From: Kalaharituber pfeilii
Taxonomy: Eukaryota; Ascomycota; Pezizomycetes; Pezizales; Pezizaceae
Assembly: GCA_015179045.1 (NCBI GenBank)
Contig: WHUZ01000030.1
Span: forward strand, 1-64,000
Reading direction: 5' to 3'
DNA: 64,000 bases
Position numbers and translations under genes: made by a program. Shown piece by piece: positions 23,537-34,686 of this stretch. Each line of letters begins with the position of its first letter. Positions within the stretch are counted from its first letter, which is position 1. The notes under the pieces are model-generated. The model was given only the letters and a program-made list of their open reading frames with translations. It was not told the origin of the DNA and made no database searches.

Positions 23537-24262
23537 CTACCCTTTGATATCCCCCCCTATATACATGGTAGGACCACATGCTTTCATTGGATTAACAACT
23601 GCTAATACATCCGGGTTGCAGTGGAAGTACAAGACCTTATCATTCATAGCACTGTTACAGTTTCCACCTGGATGGGTGAAAGATTGAACAGTGCCTGAAC
23701 TGGTCATGAGAAGAATTATGGTCAGCTAATCAACATAGGAAGTATGACGCACTAAATACTAATGCTTCCTCTCGGAATACTTACAAGGACCAAAAAATAC
23801 ATCTCACACCTCGATCGGGACCAACCGAGCTGATTCGAGAATGCCAATATGGATCCGGATTTATGCGTGTGCATCCAGGATATGCACCCCAATAGCATGC
23901 CCCACCAAAATTCGCGTCTATGAGTACAGAAGAGGACAAAAGTGTCAGTGGTCCACCACTTATTCATAAAAAGGAAGAAGGATCTTTGTCAATCATCTTA
24001 CGTTCACATAGGTAAACTCCCATCTCTCCGCAAGCTTGTCGTTTATCCAGTATCACCTTGCCGGATGATTTTGCTTCAGCAACCATCTTTTGGAGTCCCT
24101 CATATGAAGCTGGTCCGAGGACGAAGATGTCCTCTGCAGGCATACCTTCCGCTTGGAACGGATGTGGTGTAGCAGGTGTAGACTCTGCGGGAGCAGGGCA
24201 GCTAATGCTGCTTGGAAGCTTGTGACGGCAACGGCAACGAGTGAGAATTTGATAAGGCGCAT
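23537..24262 (-). pseudogene. secreted cysteine-rich protein gene with frame break (crystallin-like)
   Basis: Minus strand. A signal peptide (MRLIKFSLVAVAVTSFQAALA) starts at 24262. The rest of the protein is in the next frame, so one base seems missing at the C run near 24201. Exons 24262-24002, 23917-23785 and 23699-23537 then join in phase with normal GT-AG signals. After the signal peptide come a Pro/Ala-rich stretch, a pro-region, and a Lys-Arg at ILDKR that would suit Kex2. The mature part starts QACGEMGVYLCE. It has NFGGACYW and later RISSVGPDRGVRCIFW, the pattern of beta/gamma-crystallin-like secreted proteins. Several cysteines could form disulphides. Possibly a small secreted effector or wall protein; the function is unknown. 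It sits in transposon-rich DNA. The break may be real or an assembly error. Confidence 0.65.
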
Positions 24263-24587
24263 TATGATAGAGGTGGAGGTGTTCGACAGGGACTTTTGCA
24301 GGACTGAGCAAGATATTGAAGGGTAAAGATCCGTATGATGTATTCCACTGGGCTATGGACAGTTTACATGTTTACTCTAGATACGGCAATCCAGGCTCCA
24401 TTTTATACTTTTTCACATTGATTGACTGAATACCGGTCTCCATGAGTGGGCCATCTGATGTTCATCGAAGCCTGTCGGTCTGGTGCTCTATTCTGGTTAG
24501 CGTCCGTATGGTGGTACCTACCCTGAAGTCTCGGAAAAAAGACGTAAGTGTTTCTGTCAGGTGACTAAATTTAGGTAACTTTCTCTT
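24263..24587. other. intergenic, nothing recognised
   Basis: Upstream region of the secreted-protein gene. No other feature seen. Confidence 0.4.
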
Positions 24588-25110
24588 TGCACTTCTTGAA
24601 TTGGGCACGTCGCTTATTGTATTGCAATAGATACAGGAACACAAAGCGACATATATAGACAACTTTTTGTGATAACGAGAAATCCTCAGTTTGAACAAAA
24701 ACTATAAGCAAACCAGCTTTCTCATATCATGACGACAGACCATGATCATGCTTCAATGCATATGTCAGTAGGCTATCATGGTGAAGTAAAGATAAGTAGA
24801 TCTCAAGTACAATGATGAAACAGTGCGCTGCATATCAAAGCTATACGATGATGAGGATTATCATTGTGCAGCTTTGATATGCAGTGCATCGTTTCATCAT
24901 TGTACTTGAGATAGACTTCCATTTACTTCACAATGATAGTCTACTAACATATGTTGAAGCATGATCATGGTCTGTCGTGATATGATTAAGCAGGTTTGCT
25001 TATATTGTTTTTTAGGTTTTTGTTCAAACTGAGGACTTCTCATTTTCGTCGCTTTGTATTCCTGTATCTATTGCAATGCAATAAGCGACGTGCCCAACTC
25101 AATAAGTACA
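24588..25110. repeat. long inverted repeat, arms about 250 bp
   Basis: The left arm (about 24588-24838) recurs as its reverse complement at about 24870-25110. Shared blocks include GGGCACGTCGCTTATTG, TCCTCAGTTTGAACAAAAA, ACCATGATCATGCTTCAA and CTCAAGTACAATGATGAAAC. By eye the arms are highly similar but not identical, with small indels. About 30 bases separate them. The right arm runs into the leader of the copia-type gag, so the arms may be two LTR or leader sequences head to head. Confidence 0.85.
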
Positions 25111-25409
25111 AAGCAGTTATGCTCCCGGCCTTCGGCCATAAGCTTTTTCTCACTGCGCTTTCTCCTCTTCTCACGCAACACCAAACTCTACGAGCTCTTT
25201 ATTCACGCTTCACCTCGCACTTTACCATCCACTTCTCACACGTTGCACTTCGCTCGCACTTTACCTTTCACTACTCACACTTCGCACTTCGCTCCCCCTC
25301 TGCCTTCTACTTCTCACTCTCCATTCGTCGCTTCACACTTTGTCACCTTGCCTTTCTTCAGTACTCTTCAATCTTCATTTCTCATACTCTATCCTCTTCA
25401 CCCATCAAT
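25111..25409 (+). other. CT-rich leader upstream of the gag remnant
   Basis: About 300 bases of tandem-like variants of CTTCACTTTGC and CTTCTCAC lead to the ATG at 25410. The composition fits an LTR or retroelement leader. Nothing else seen. Confidence 0.4.
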
Positions 25410-26280
25410 ATGTCCGCTGAATCCTCTAATCTATCTCTTGGGTTTTCAACCAAGAAGAATATATTCATCTCCACTTATGGATCCACCCCGAAACTAAATG
25501 CCGAAAACTCCATATGAGTTGTAATATGAGGTTCAGACTGACAGAGATGTTATGTTGGGACTTACTAACTGGAAAGGAGCCCAGCCTATCAAATCAAATC
25601 TGACAGCTTCAACAGTACAGCAAAGGCAACCACCACCACCACCACCACCACCACCACCACCACCACCACCGCCAACTACGAATAATGACGATGATGATTC
25701 ACACTTCCCAGAGGCACAGATACCTGAAACCCAAATCTCGGAGACTATACGAGAGTCAGTACAGCAGCCAAACGATATTGCAGATGAAGCTCTTCAATCG
25801 AAATCAAACGATTATGACAGGCGATCTAAGAAAACTCTAGCGGTGATTTTTGGATCATTATCTATGCCTATTCAAGCATACGTCTCAGACATCATGGATT
25901 CAGCAAAAATGTGGACAGTTATCCAAACACGAATGGATGTAGTCAAACAAAACCAAATCGACATATATTCGTGAACAGTTTTATTAGGAAACACTCAAAG
26001 AAAATGACCTACTCGAATCATATATTGCCAGAATTATGGCATACCGCGATTGGCTCATAGATACATCACAATCCTTGTCTGATGATGATGAATTGGTAGA
26101 GAATTTATACAGATCTTACTAGTAGTACAAAAGAGAAATCGGGCTGCAGTTATCATTTATATGGCTATCTACAACTGTTCCTGGCACAAAATGTGCAACT
26201 GCAACAGCAAGATGGTACAAATACAGAGTTTACATTCTAGCTCACTCGGTTACCTTATGACCTGAATCTATAAGGCTTTA
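25410..26280 (+). pseudogene. copia-type retrotransposon gag remnant
   Basis: Starts MSAESSNLSLGF, then LNAENSI and a stop, and after frame changes EVMLGLTNWKG-like and DEALQSKSNDYDRRSKK, LAVIFGSLSMPIQAYV, MWTVIQTRMDVVKQNQIDI, IREQFY, LLESYIARIMAYRDWL and DDDELVENLYRS. This is the order of the UBN2/gag-like domain of Ty1/copia polyproteins. At least four stops or frameshifts are present. A (CCA)n tract encoding poly-Pro lies in the middle. No protease, integrase or reverse transcriptase follows. Confidence 0.7.
25630..25673. repeat. (CCA)n microsatellite
   Basis: About fourteen CCA/CAC units lie inside the gag remnant, reading as poly-Pro in the 25552-25974 frame. Confidence 0.85.
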
Positions 26281-26589
26281 CTTTATTACCTGAATACATC
26301 GGATCATTTGATTCCCTTACTAGTACTTGTAGTTTTCTCTGCAGCAATTTTAGCTACTGCACATATAGACCTAAATGCATTCCAGAGCCATGCTATCGTT
26401 TGTTACACCGGTGACATATGTCGCTAGTCCTGAGGCGGTAGTGCGAAGACGTGGGAGAGGCTGATGCCTGACCAGCAGGCCCCCATAGGCAACACGTGAG
26501 TCCGCAGGGGATAGCGCCCCGCACGGATACTCCTATATATCCCGACCGTACTACTGGCGGTCACCGGTGGTTCTATGTACCTTTTGGTG
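26281..26589. other. stretch between retroelement remnants
   Basis: No recognisable protein. A GC-rich patch at about 26420-26530 contrasts with the AT-rich surroundings and could belong to either neighbouring remnant. Confidence 0.35.
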
Positions 26590-27270
26590 CAACGGTTTGC
26601 GAACGGTCGGTTGCAACCCGAAACATCATTGCATTATGGAATGATGCAGTTACGGAATTCAATAATTTCTTACTATCACGCATGTATAGTGAAGAAAAAC
26701 CTATTAAAAACCTATTATGTGGTTGATAGCATTGAACAGGATGAATCATCAAATTCTAGGTCAGAAGTTGATCTAACTATATATCCTGCTGAGTACCTAC
26801 AAAGTTTGGATCCTGCTAAATCACTACTATTACAACTATATCTTAAGATAGGAGCACCTATCATTCTATTACGAAACTTGAATCCTAGATAGGGTCTATG
26901 CAATAGTACACATTTGACTACTACATGATTAGGACATTGTTGCATTGAGCCTCAAATCTAAAGTGGTAATTTTAAAGGTCAACGCTGCCTCTTGCAATGT
27001 ATTAAGCTATCCACAACAGAGGTAGCGAACTTCTATTTATTCTTATAAGAAAGCAGCTCCTAGTTCAGCTGTGCTTTGTAATGACTGTCAATAGAGCTCA
27101 AGACCAGTCATTAGAAGTTATTGGAGTAGACTTAAGAATGTCCACATTTATACATGGGCAGTTGTACTTTGCACTATCATGTGTAACAGATGCAAACAAT
27201 TTGGCTGTTTTATCATCTGAAATAATCCAGAAACCACAGATAATATTGTATATACTGAAGTCTTATTAAC
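26590..27270 (+). pseudogene. Helitron helicase C-terminal remnant
   Basis: Across three frames the plus strand reads NDAVTEFNNFLLSRM, then DSIEQDESSNSRSEVD, YPAEYLQSLDPAKS, LKIGAPIILLRNLNPR and a stop, GLCN, IKLSTTEVAN, VMTVNRAQDQSLEVIGVDLR and HGQLYFALSCVTDANNLAVL. This is the C-terminal part of the Pif1-like helicase of fungal Helitrons, including helicase motifs V and VI with changes (RAQDQS for the usual AQGQS, ALSCVT for ALSRVT). Stops and frameshifts make it non-functional. No Rep domain was seen upstream. Confidence 0.8.
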
Positions 27271-29212
27271 TCCATAATAAAATAACATAACCGCATGTAG
27301 ACCAAGTAGTAAAAAATTGGGAAAAAAAAATAAAAATAAAAAAAATCTCATTTAAAAAGTAAAAACAACTTTCGCCGGTTTCGCAACAGGGATCCTCAGT
27401 TACCGTAGAAGCCTACCAGATATCATATGTTTGCGAAACCGGAGCATTACAGATCACACTTAATTGCCGGACAATCCTCTTCCATCATTCGCCTCCCGAA
27501 GGAATTGAACTCAGCCCCTCAATTCTACACTTCAGTAGTCGCTGAGCTAGCCAGAGGCTAACCACTGCACTAAGACGCAGGTCAATTTGCAGCAACTGAT
27601 CCACAAAGGGGCCCTCATCGTTGGGAGGCAGGTCATTGCACATACGGCAACATCAACTCTCGCTGCAAGTCGAGAGGCTAGTTATCAGTACTCTGATAAG
27701 ACTATAGGAGGACACTGAGAGGCCTTTGAGGGCTCCTGATCAGATTAGATAAGGATATGAGAGATGCTGCAAAGGAAGCCGAAAGTAATGTATATATCTA
27801 TGTGATAGGTAGTAGTTCTAGATGCCTGGACATCAGCTAACTCCTATAGTGCTATATGCTGCCATACTATCGAGCTGCCATACTCGCCTCAGCCACTCAG
27901 GAGAGATTCAGTCATGTCCGGAGTGGGACGACCTGTTCACTTGAGTGGCACTCTCCCGCGGTCTCTGCACTTAGACCTAAGTCTTCATAAGAGTTATTGC
28001 AATACACAAACAAACTCACCTAACAATATGTCAGCAAAGAAGGTAGGTGATTAGTTGTTGATCTCAGGTAGCAGTGCGCTTATATCTAGCAGGTATAGAG
28101 AAGGACTTTCAGATATATCACAGTATTATTATGGGGTAGGTACGTTTGCGCGTCGCGGCGCAAACTGGGTACGAGAACACTTCCTATCTAGAAAACTGCA
28201 TCGCTACTACCGCCACCGCCTGTGGGTAGATATAACTTGGTTTTGAATTCCTTATGTACAAAATCACGCCTTCAAACTCGCCTCTAATCCGAATCACAAT
28301 TCACATATACAACGTTCTAACAGGTACTTGGAGCTTTTATTTATGAATATCTCCACCCTACTACCAGCACATCACCTAATTCCCCCCGATCCTCATCCCC
28401 AATAGCATAGCCGATATAGATGTACATAACATACTCATTCCCTTCTCTTTCACACACATACTTATCTTACCGTATCCCCTTCATACACCCGAACTCCGTC
28501 GGTTCGTTTAAGAGTCCGGGGAGCAGGTGGAGGGGGGGGGCAGCCATGTGTTTGTGAGTAAGCGCTTACGGTATATATATAGAGGGAGAGAGAGGATGGG
28601 AAGTTGTTAGTTGATTATACAAATGTTTTTGGGGATGGGGAATCATTTATATGAATGTATATATGTATTGATAGCTACATACCTGAGAATTGGGAGGAGG
28701 GGGAGGAGGAGGAGGAGGAGATGGCGGTGAGAGAGGAGGCGAATTGAAGCGGGGGGCTCGCGATCGGGCCGGCGAAGCGAGTGAGGGGTAGACGGGTGGG
28801 CGAGGCTAGGGCGGTATGAGAGCGCCGGAAGGGTATGGGGAAAGAAAGGGAGGGGTGTGTGAACCGTTGATCCTATATATCAATAAGTGCTAGTGGTAGG
28901 TTGTAAGTACACAAAATCTTCGTTAATTTCAATTTTTACCTGATTTTATACTCGCATGCTGAAAATAGTTCCTGTGTAGTCTTCCAGGCCATAGTTAATA
29001 TATCACAGAAGCACGTGACCAAGGAAGCAAGTTGTATGAAATCGTATCATCAAGAGCTTCCAAAATGTTTTGTTTTTACTTTCCTCTAAATTGTCTACGT
29101 CATATCATATCGTAGCCTCGTCACATGCAGTGCATGGAATATGCATATACGTCTATCCCCACCAGCAAATGGATATGTCTCTCTTCACTGCGACGGCCCC
29201 TCCTCACTAGCC
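27271..29212. other. repeat-rich intergenic stretch
   Basis: No gene recognised. It contains a tRNA-like segment (27490-27580), an A-rich patch at 27310-27350, and a G-rich, GA-rich segment at about 28530-28860. The last 300 bases before the Tcd stop codon show nothing. Confidence 0.4.
27490..27580 (-). repeat. tRNA-like sequence, probable SINE or pseudo-tRNA
   Basis: The minus strand reads GTGCAGTGGTTAGCCTCTGG then CTAGCTCAGCGA, both similar to tRNA A boxes, and later GAGTTCAATTCC, similar to a B box, about 50 nt on. Partial pairing exists between GCCTC and GAGGC. I cannot fold a complete cloverleaf with an anticodon, so a tRNA-derived repeat is more likely than a working tRNA. Confidence 0.4.
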
Positions 29213-31081
29213 TTACCGATAAACCCTAAATAGCTCCTCCTCCCTCCTAAACCTCTCCACCCTCTCCAGCACTTCTTTCCCATACACCTCCTCCACACTC
29301 TTCCCGCCTTTCAATACCAGTTCCTCGTGCTTCGCCGCCTCATCCTTCGTCATCAACACCACATCTCCCAATCCCAACGCAAACTGCCCCTCATCCCTTG
29401 TCTCTCCCTTCATCGGCAACCACCTTACAAGCGCCAATCTCGTGCTAAACCCACTCACCACCGACTTTCCCCTGAACACCTCCTCCACCAGATACCCAAT
29501 ATCATTCTCGCTCAGCGGGACCCTAATCCCCGGCGCGTTTCCCCTCAATCTACTCTCCAGTCCGGCCAAATTCGCACCAATGTCCGCATACAACTTCGCC
29601 CTGTTCTTTCCTGCGGGATAGTCGACCGGATACTCTGCTATTGTTGTAACGATATGGTTTGCGATCGCGAGCCCAAAGAACCCGGGCATCGTTCCCAGTA
29701 CTGGCAGGATCCTGACTCGGAAATCAGGGAGGACGCCAAGTTCGTTCACGGTGCCCTTTTTGTATTCGGATTCGGGGAGCGGGAGGAGGGTGGCTTTGCC
29801 AGGGCCGGGTTTCTCGGTTGAGTAGACAGTCGGGATACCGGTGGTGACGCCTTTGGCGCGGAGGCGGCGGCGGGTACTGCGGGAGAGGGGGTCTTCGGTG
29901 GATTCGGAGATGTCACCGATACATATCTATGGGAATTGATGATGGTAAGCATAAAATCACAAAAAGAAGGTGAAGAGGGAAGAATTGGGTACCCGTGAAG
30001 GATCAGACTTGCACCCGGCACCCATACTTGAAATGACGGGTAAATTGTGGGTCTTGCAATAATACAACAAATCCACTTTGGTGTCGATATTATCAATCGC
30101 ATCTACGACAAACGTCGGATTGCCCTCCAATAGTTTCTCCGCAACATCTAACTTCCACAGGTCGTTTCGTGCGTCAATTTCCACCCATGGCGCAACCGCC
30201 TCAAGCGCCTTCTTCATGCATTGGACCTTTGGGGTACCAACATCCTCGAGACGGGCCACAGCGTGCCGGTTGAGGGATGAGAGAGTGACTTGATCAAAGT
30301 CAATCAGGCGGATGCGGGAGACGCCAGAGCGTACCAGCATATTAGCAGCCCAAGAGCCAACGCCGCCGAGACCGACAACGATGATGAATGAGGAGCGGAG
30401 TTTTGCGAGGCCGTCATCGCCAAGGAAGACACGGTTGCGGGCGAGCTGTTCGAGAATAATCTCTGCTCGACAGTTGCGGTGTTAGGTGGGGCATTGGAGT
30501 TGACGGAGAGGATAAGATGGTATAACCTCACCTTCATCGAAGTCACCTTTGCGTGCGCGGCCAGCTAGCCGTATGCTCTCCTCGTCGGAAATTTGTGAGG
30601 CAATACCATATTCTGTAAGCTTTCAAAAGTCAGAATACTCCGAACCATTCTCGGATGTGCATCGAATCAGAGTGAGGGAGTGCTGAAGCATAATGGAGTA
30701 ACATAAGTTGAGCATTAAACAGAGCTGTAACCCGATTTGCCCTTTCCACAAGATGATTTCAACGCATTGGGGTAGGTGGGTTGAGGTGAGAGTGAGGTGG
30801 GGCGAAAAAGTTGTTATATCAAACTGAGCAACCAATTGCAACCAATTGGGACGTCTCACATTGCCACTTTCTGTAACTAGCGGTATTGACTTCTTCAGGC
30901 TCCGAACTTTTGTTTCCTTCTGTGCCTTGTTCAAACCGATGAAAACAGCTAGGATCACGACTGTGGTGAATGCTGCTGCAGTAGCAGCTTTAGCTTGAGG
31001 GGAGGAGGTGAGGCGGGAGATGACAGCTGCTGCTGGGTCTGTGATGGTGGCCAGGGCCGCGGGCATGGCGGCAGAGTGCAT
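29213..31081 (-). CDS. tRNA threonylcarbamoyladenosine dehydratase (Tcd1/Tcd2 type)
   Basis: Four minus-strand exons in phase: 31081-30860, 30619-30532, 30462-29993 and 29926-29213, about 497 aa. A hydrophobic helix (AAFTTVVILAVFIGLN) near residue 40 would anchor the protein, as known for the yeast Tcd proteins of the mitochondrial outer membrane. Then come ILEQLARNRVFLG and the ThiF/E1 nucleotide-binding loop VVGLGGVGSW near residue 135. After it are RLIDFDQVTLSSLNRHAVA and VVDAIDNIDTKVDLL, the adenylating core. The C-terminal half (KPGPGKATLLPL, VLPVLGTMPGFFGLAIA) is typical of fungal Tcd. These enzymes convert t6A37 in tRNA to the cyclic form with ATP. An ATG six codons after 31081 is an alternative start. 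Exon 2 begins at an AAAG acceptor, the only one that keeps phase with EYGIASQIS. Confidence 0.9.
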
Positions 31082-33060
31082 GTAGCTGTGGAGGGGTGAA
31101 TGGAAGGTGAAGGATTGTGTGCTAAGATGGGCCAATGCAGGTGCTGTACTTGGTGCTAGAGTGGTTGTTTGGTTTATCCCCGGAGGATGCATATTGGACG
31201 TTTTAAGTTTGTGGGGACTAGAGGATACATATTTATGCATGCATATGCAGCAGCGCCTGGAAAAACGGTGTCAGAATCCAATTGCCCTCAATTGCCCATG
31301 ATAATGATCCCAATTCTGCTCCTCTCCCTTGCCGCCCTGCTCTGCTCTGCGCATTTCCATCAATTGTGCATGATCGTGCATCCGAAAATTGTAAAAGAGT
31401 TATTATAGTATGAGATATAGTGCTTTTAATCTCTACTGTAGGACAAGAGATGGCTGAAGAGGTTACGATATGGCTGCATCGCAGCATACTACACGTGAAA
31501 CGTTACGACTGGAGGCTTCAACGAACAGGCTCATGAGATACCTACCCCTGCGCCCACTCTCCAGGCGTGACTGGGCACTTTGACCTTCCTCCGCCCCCTT
31601 TAAGCTTCTCCAGCCCACTGAAACGGCCCAATAAGACAAAGCCTAAATTCCCCTCAAGACGAGCGCCGAGCCTGCCCAAATCAATTTCTCCTGGGCGAAA
31701 AGGGGAAGGCACGTGGAACGGTACCGTACTGTACAAGCTTAGGCCTGGGGGACCCAGCTCGTAGAGAACAGGTCAACAAAAGCTTATCCAGCTTAAACGC
31801 GTGAAAAAAAAATCAATAAAAGAGATCAGATAACCGTGCACCTCGTTGGGTTCGTTGGCTAAGTCGATCTTGTCCGCGCCAGGCCTAAAGCATCTCTGCT
31901 TGGGTCGTGGTGGAGCACGCACTATCTCCACTGCAGCCTCGCTGCTCGCGATGCGGTGTGGTCCCAAGGCGCTGATGGAGCAATTCCCCCTCTCCGTGTC
32001 AACGGCCAGGCCTCAACCGGCAATGCGCCTGTACGAGGTGCTGGGCTCGCAACGGCGCCCGCCACGAGGGCGCGGGCACGTTGAGATCGCGCCGGCCGCG
32101 GGCCAGACGGGCTGTCAGGGCAAGCAGAGGCTCTCCTCGCGCCGCTGCTGTCTCGCCCAGACAGGACGAGCCGCCAGACCGCGCCCGCGAGGGATCGCTG
32201 GGCGCTTTCATGGCAGGGTCTGCGCGAGGGGAACGCCGCAGCCGCCACTCCCAGAGAGCCTGTGCGCATCGCAGGGCCTCGCAGGGCCGCCAGCGCCAGC
32301 GCCTGCCCAGCTCGGCCGGCCCTTGTCTCTGGACGCTGGCGGCGAGCGAGCAGAGAGGGACCCGACTTGGCCAGCCTCGCCCCACACGACTGGAAGGCAG
32401 ACGGGAGGCGTGCGTGCAAGACACACCTGAAAGCGTTCCGTGGCGTGTTCGTGAGCTTCTCCCTTTTCCTGCCTCCCCCCCCTCCCCCCCCCTCCCCCCC
32501 AAGGCACTTGCTCCACAGCGTCCATCCGCCCGCTGCTCCTCCCGCCCGCCCGCCCGCCCGCCCGCCCGCTCGCCCTCTTTCGCCTCATCGTCCTCACCGA
32601 CCCTCGCCGCCTTCACCGCCTTGTATAGTCATCTGCTTACTCGCTCACTCGCTCGCTCGCTCGTCCTTCGCTTCTTCGTTGCAGTTGCTCGTTTCCCGTT
32701 TGACCGTCGTTCTGTGCTGCAATTGCTTTGTCTGCCTTCAAAGGTCCCTTCTCCAACGCTCCAATTCATTCCCTGTCTTGGTACCTGCACCCTACCCGCC
32801 TAACGCCTGACGGTTGGAGATCGATCGTGCCAGCCCCCCTCTTCTTCTCTTCCTTCAGCACCGCTGCTCAAGCCAGCTCGTTCTCCTCTACTATAATCAC
32901 TGCAAGTGCCAGGTTACCCCCCATCGGCATTTGTGTGTAGCGGTCTCACGGCACCTGAGCCCCCCCTCTTCAGCCTTTTTGGCCACGCAACACCCCCTTA
33001 CCCCACAAACGAGATTTAGAAGCCATCTCCAGTGCTCTACCCCACTAGAAGGCTCCGACA
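31082..33060. promoter_or_regulatory. divergent intergenic region with GC-rich island
   Basis: Nearly 2 kb separates the starts of the Tcd gene (minus) and the ceramide synthase (plus). Bases about 31900-32620 are strongly GC-rich, with C runs at 32466-32500 and (CCCG)n-like repeats near 32545-32570. CT-rich sequence then leads to the ceramide synthase start. Large overlapping open frames on both strands in the GC part look like composition effects. Confidence 0.5.
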
Positions 33061-34686
33061 ATGTCCAAGCAGAATCTGGCATTCCCAGCTAATGGGGCAC
33101 CGAACGGAACGTCTGGAAAGAAGCACACTAGCGATCCTAACGTGCGACGAAAAAACACCCATGACGACAAAAGCGACCAAGCGGAACAGAGACAAGCTGC
33201 AAAAGCCACCGCCGAAGAGAAACATGAGCCCCGTGGACCGGCTAGCCAGCTTCATAATTGACAACCAAATAAGTACGCCATCACTGGCAATTCCCTGATC
33301 CCGGGATTCCCTCTGATGGGCTCTTGAATAATTGATTCTGACGCTTTTTTCCCTCATAGGCTTGTCTTTAACAATTCTTGGTATAATACATGCCGCTGAT
33401 TACGTTCTGCCCTCTTCCCCGAGCTCGCCTTCCATCACCCAGAAGATTTCTTCTCTGAATTACTACAATCCTGCCACCGGACAATACAAGAAAGGTCCTG
33501 CAGACCTTTATCTTGTATTTTACTGGATTGTTGTCTTCACATTGCTGCGAGATGCGGCCATGCAATACTTGTTCAAACCTTATGCCAAGTATGGAGGAAT
33601 CCAAACATACAAAGAGTTGGTTCGGTTTGCGGAGCAAGCATGGTTGATGGTTTACTATATCGTCTTTTGGACACTCGGAATGGTATGCAATTGCTGTATC
33701 TTACGGGAGTAGACCTGCGCAGAGCGCTGACCATGCATAGTATCTCAATTACCATAGCCCACACTGGATGAACTTTGGCGAATTATGGAAGAATTGGCCC
33801 ATAACAGAAGCAAGTGGACTGTTTAAGTGGTATTACCTTGCACAGCTAGCATTTTGGCTTCAGCAATTATTTGTGCTTCATATCGAAGACCGGAGAAAGG
33901 ACCATTACCAAATGCTCGCACATCATATTATAACGTCACTTCTGATCATCGCGAGTTATTTATACCACTTCCTTAGAGTTGGAAACACAATCCTGTGTAC
34001 CATGGATCTTGTTGATATCCTACTTCCGGTAATTCCTCGTCTCATATTCAATGGCCGTAGGCTCTCGCTGACGCCGTTCGAATCTCTAGGCCGCAAAGCT
34101 TCTCCGCTATCTTGGGTACCAAAAGCTATGTGATGTTGCTTTTGGAATCTTTTTTGTTACCTGGATTGTTAGCAGGCATATAGTTTACAACGCCATTGTC
34201 AAGTCTGTGTACGGTGATGTGCCAATCTACATTACTTATGGCTGCTACTCTATCGAGACAGGTGAAAAACTCCCAGATATTACTGGGGCATTGTCGAGCC
34301 ATTTTCTTGGAAGCTACCCTGACCGCACATGCTTCACCCGGGCAATGCACTACGGTTTCGTAGGCTTGTTAGTAGCACTACAACTTATTACCATACTATG
34401 GCTCTATATGATTGGGAAAGTTGCATATAAGGTGATCACTGGGACCGGCGCTGAGGATACTAGGAGTGATGATGAAGAGGACGAGGAGGAGGATTTTGAG
34501 GAGGAAATCCACGAGGTCAGATCATCACAGAACGGCGAGATTGCTTTGAAGCGAGCGGACTCGGGCTATATCAGTGGTTCTACAGGTTCATCGGCGTTGT
34601 CATCTTTGATCATGAATGGGAACGGGCATTCTGGTTCAACTCATCGGCATATAACGTCGAAGTTGGACGGGCGTGATATGCATTGA
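33061..34686 (+). CDS. ceramide synthase, TLC domain (Lag1/Lac1 family)
   Basis: Exons ending 33272, then 33360-33682, 33741-34028 and 34090-34686, join in phase with GT-AG introns. Conserved parts: IIDNQIS then LSLTILGIIHAADYVLP; a helix-rich core; IEDRRKDHYQMLAHHIITS with the paired histidines of the Lag1p motif; and CTMDLVDILLP before the last intron. The C-terminus is acidic (DDEEDEEEDFEEE) and cytosolic. The enzyme joins a sphingoid base to a very-long-chain acyl-CoA in the ER membrane. The N-terminus is unsettled. The ATG at 33061 opens a typical-looking polar N-terminus (MSKQNLAFPANGAPNGTSG) but in a different frame from exon 1's conserved end. ATGs at 33092, 33161 and 33218 are in the right frame. 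A one-base indel between about 33130 and 33230 would explain this. Confidence 0.88.

Noticed and set aside
25054..25497. 147-aa and 173-aa ORFs with CYCN and Ser/His-rich sequence
   Set aside because: They translate the inverted-repeat arm and CT-rich leader of a retroelement; no domain.
29327..29821. 164-aa plus-strand ORF
   Set aside because: Exact shadow of the last exon of the Tcd gene on the other strand.
31922..32810. Several overlapping ORFs of 130-240 aa on both strands
   Set aside because: Stop-poor GC-rich sequence gives open frames in most registers; Arg/Pro/Ala-rich with no domain.
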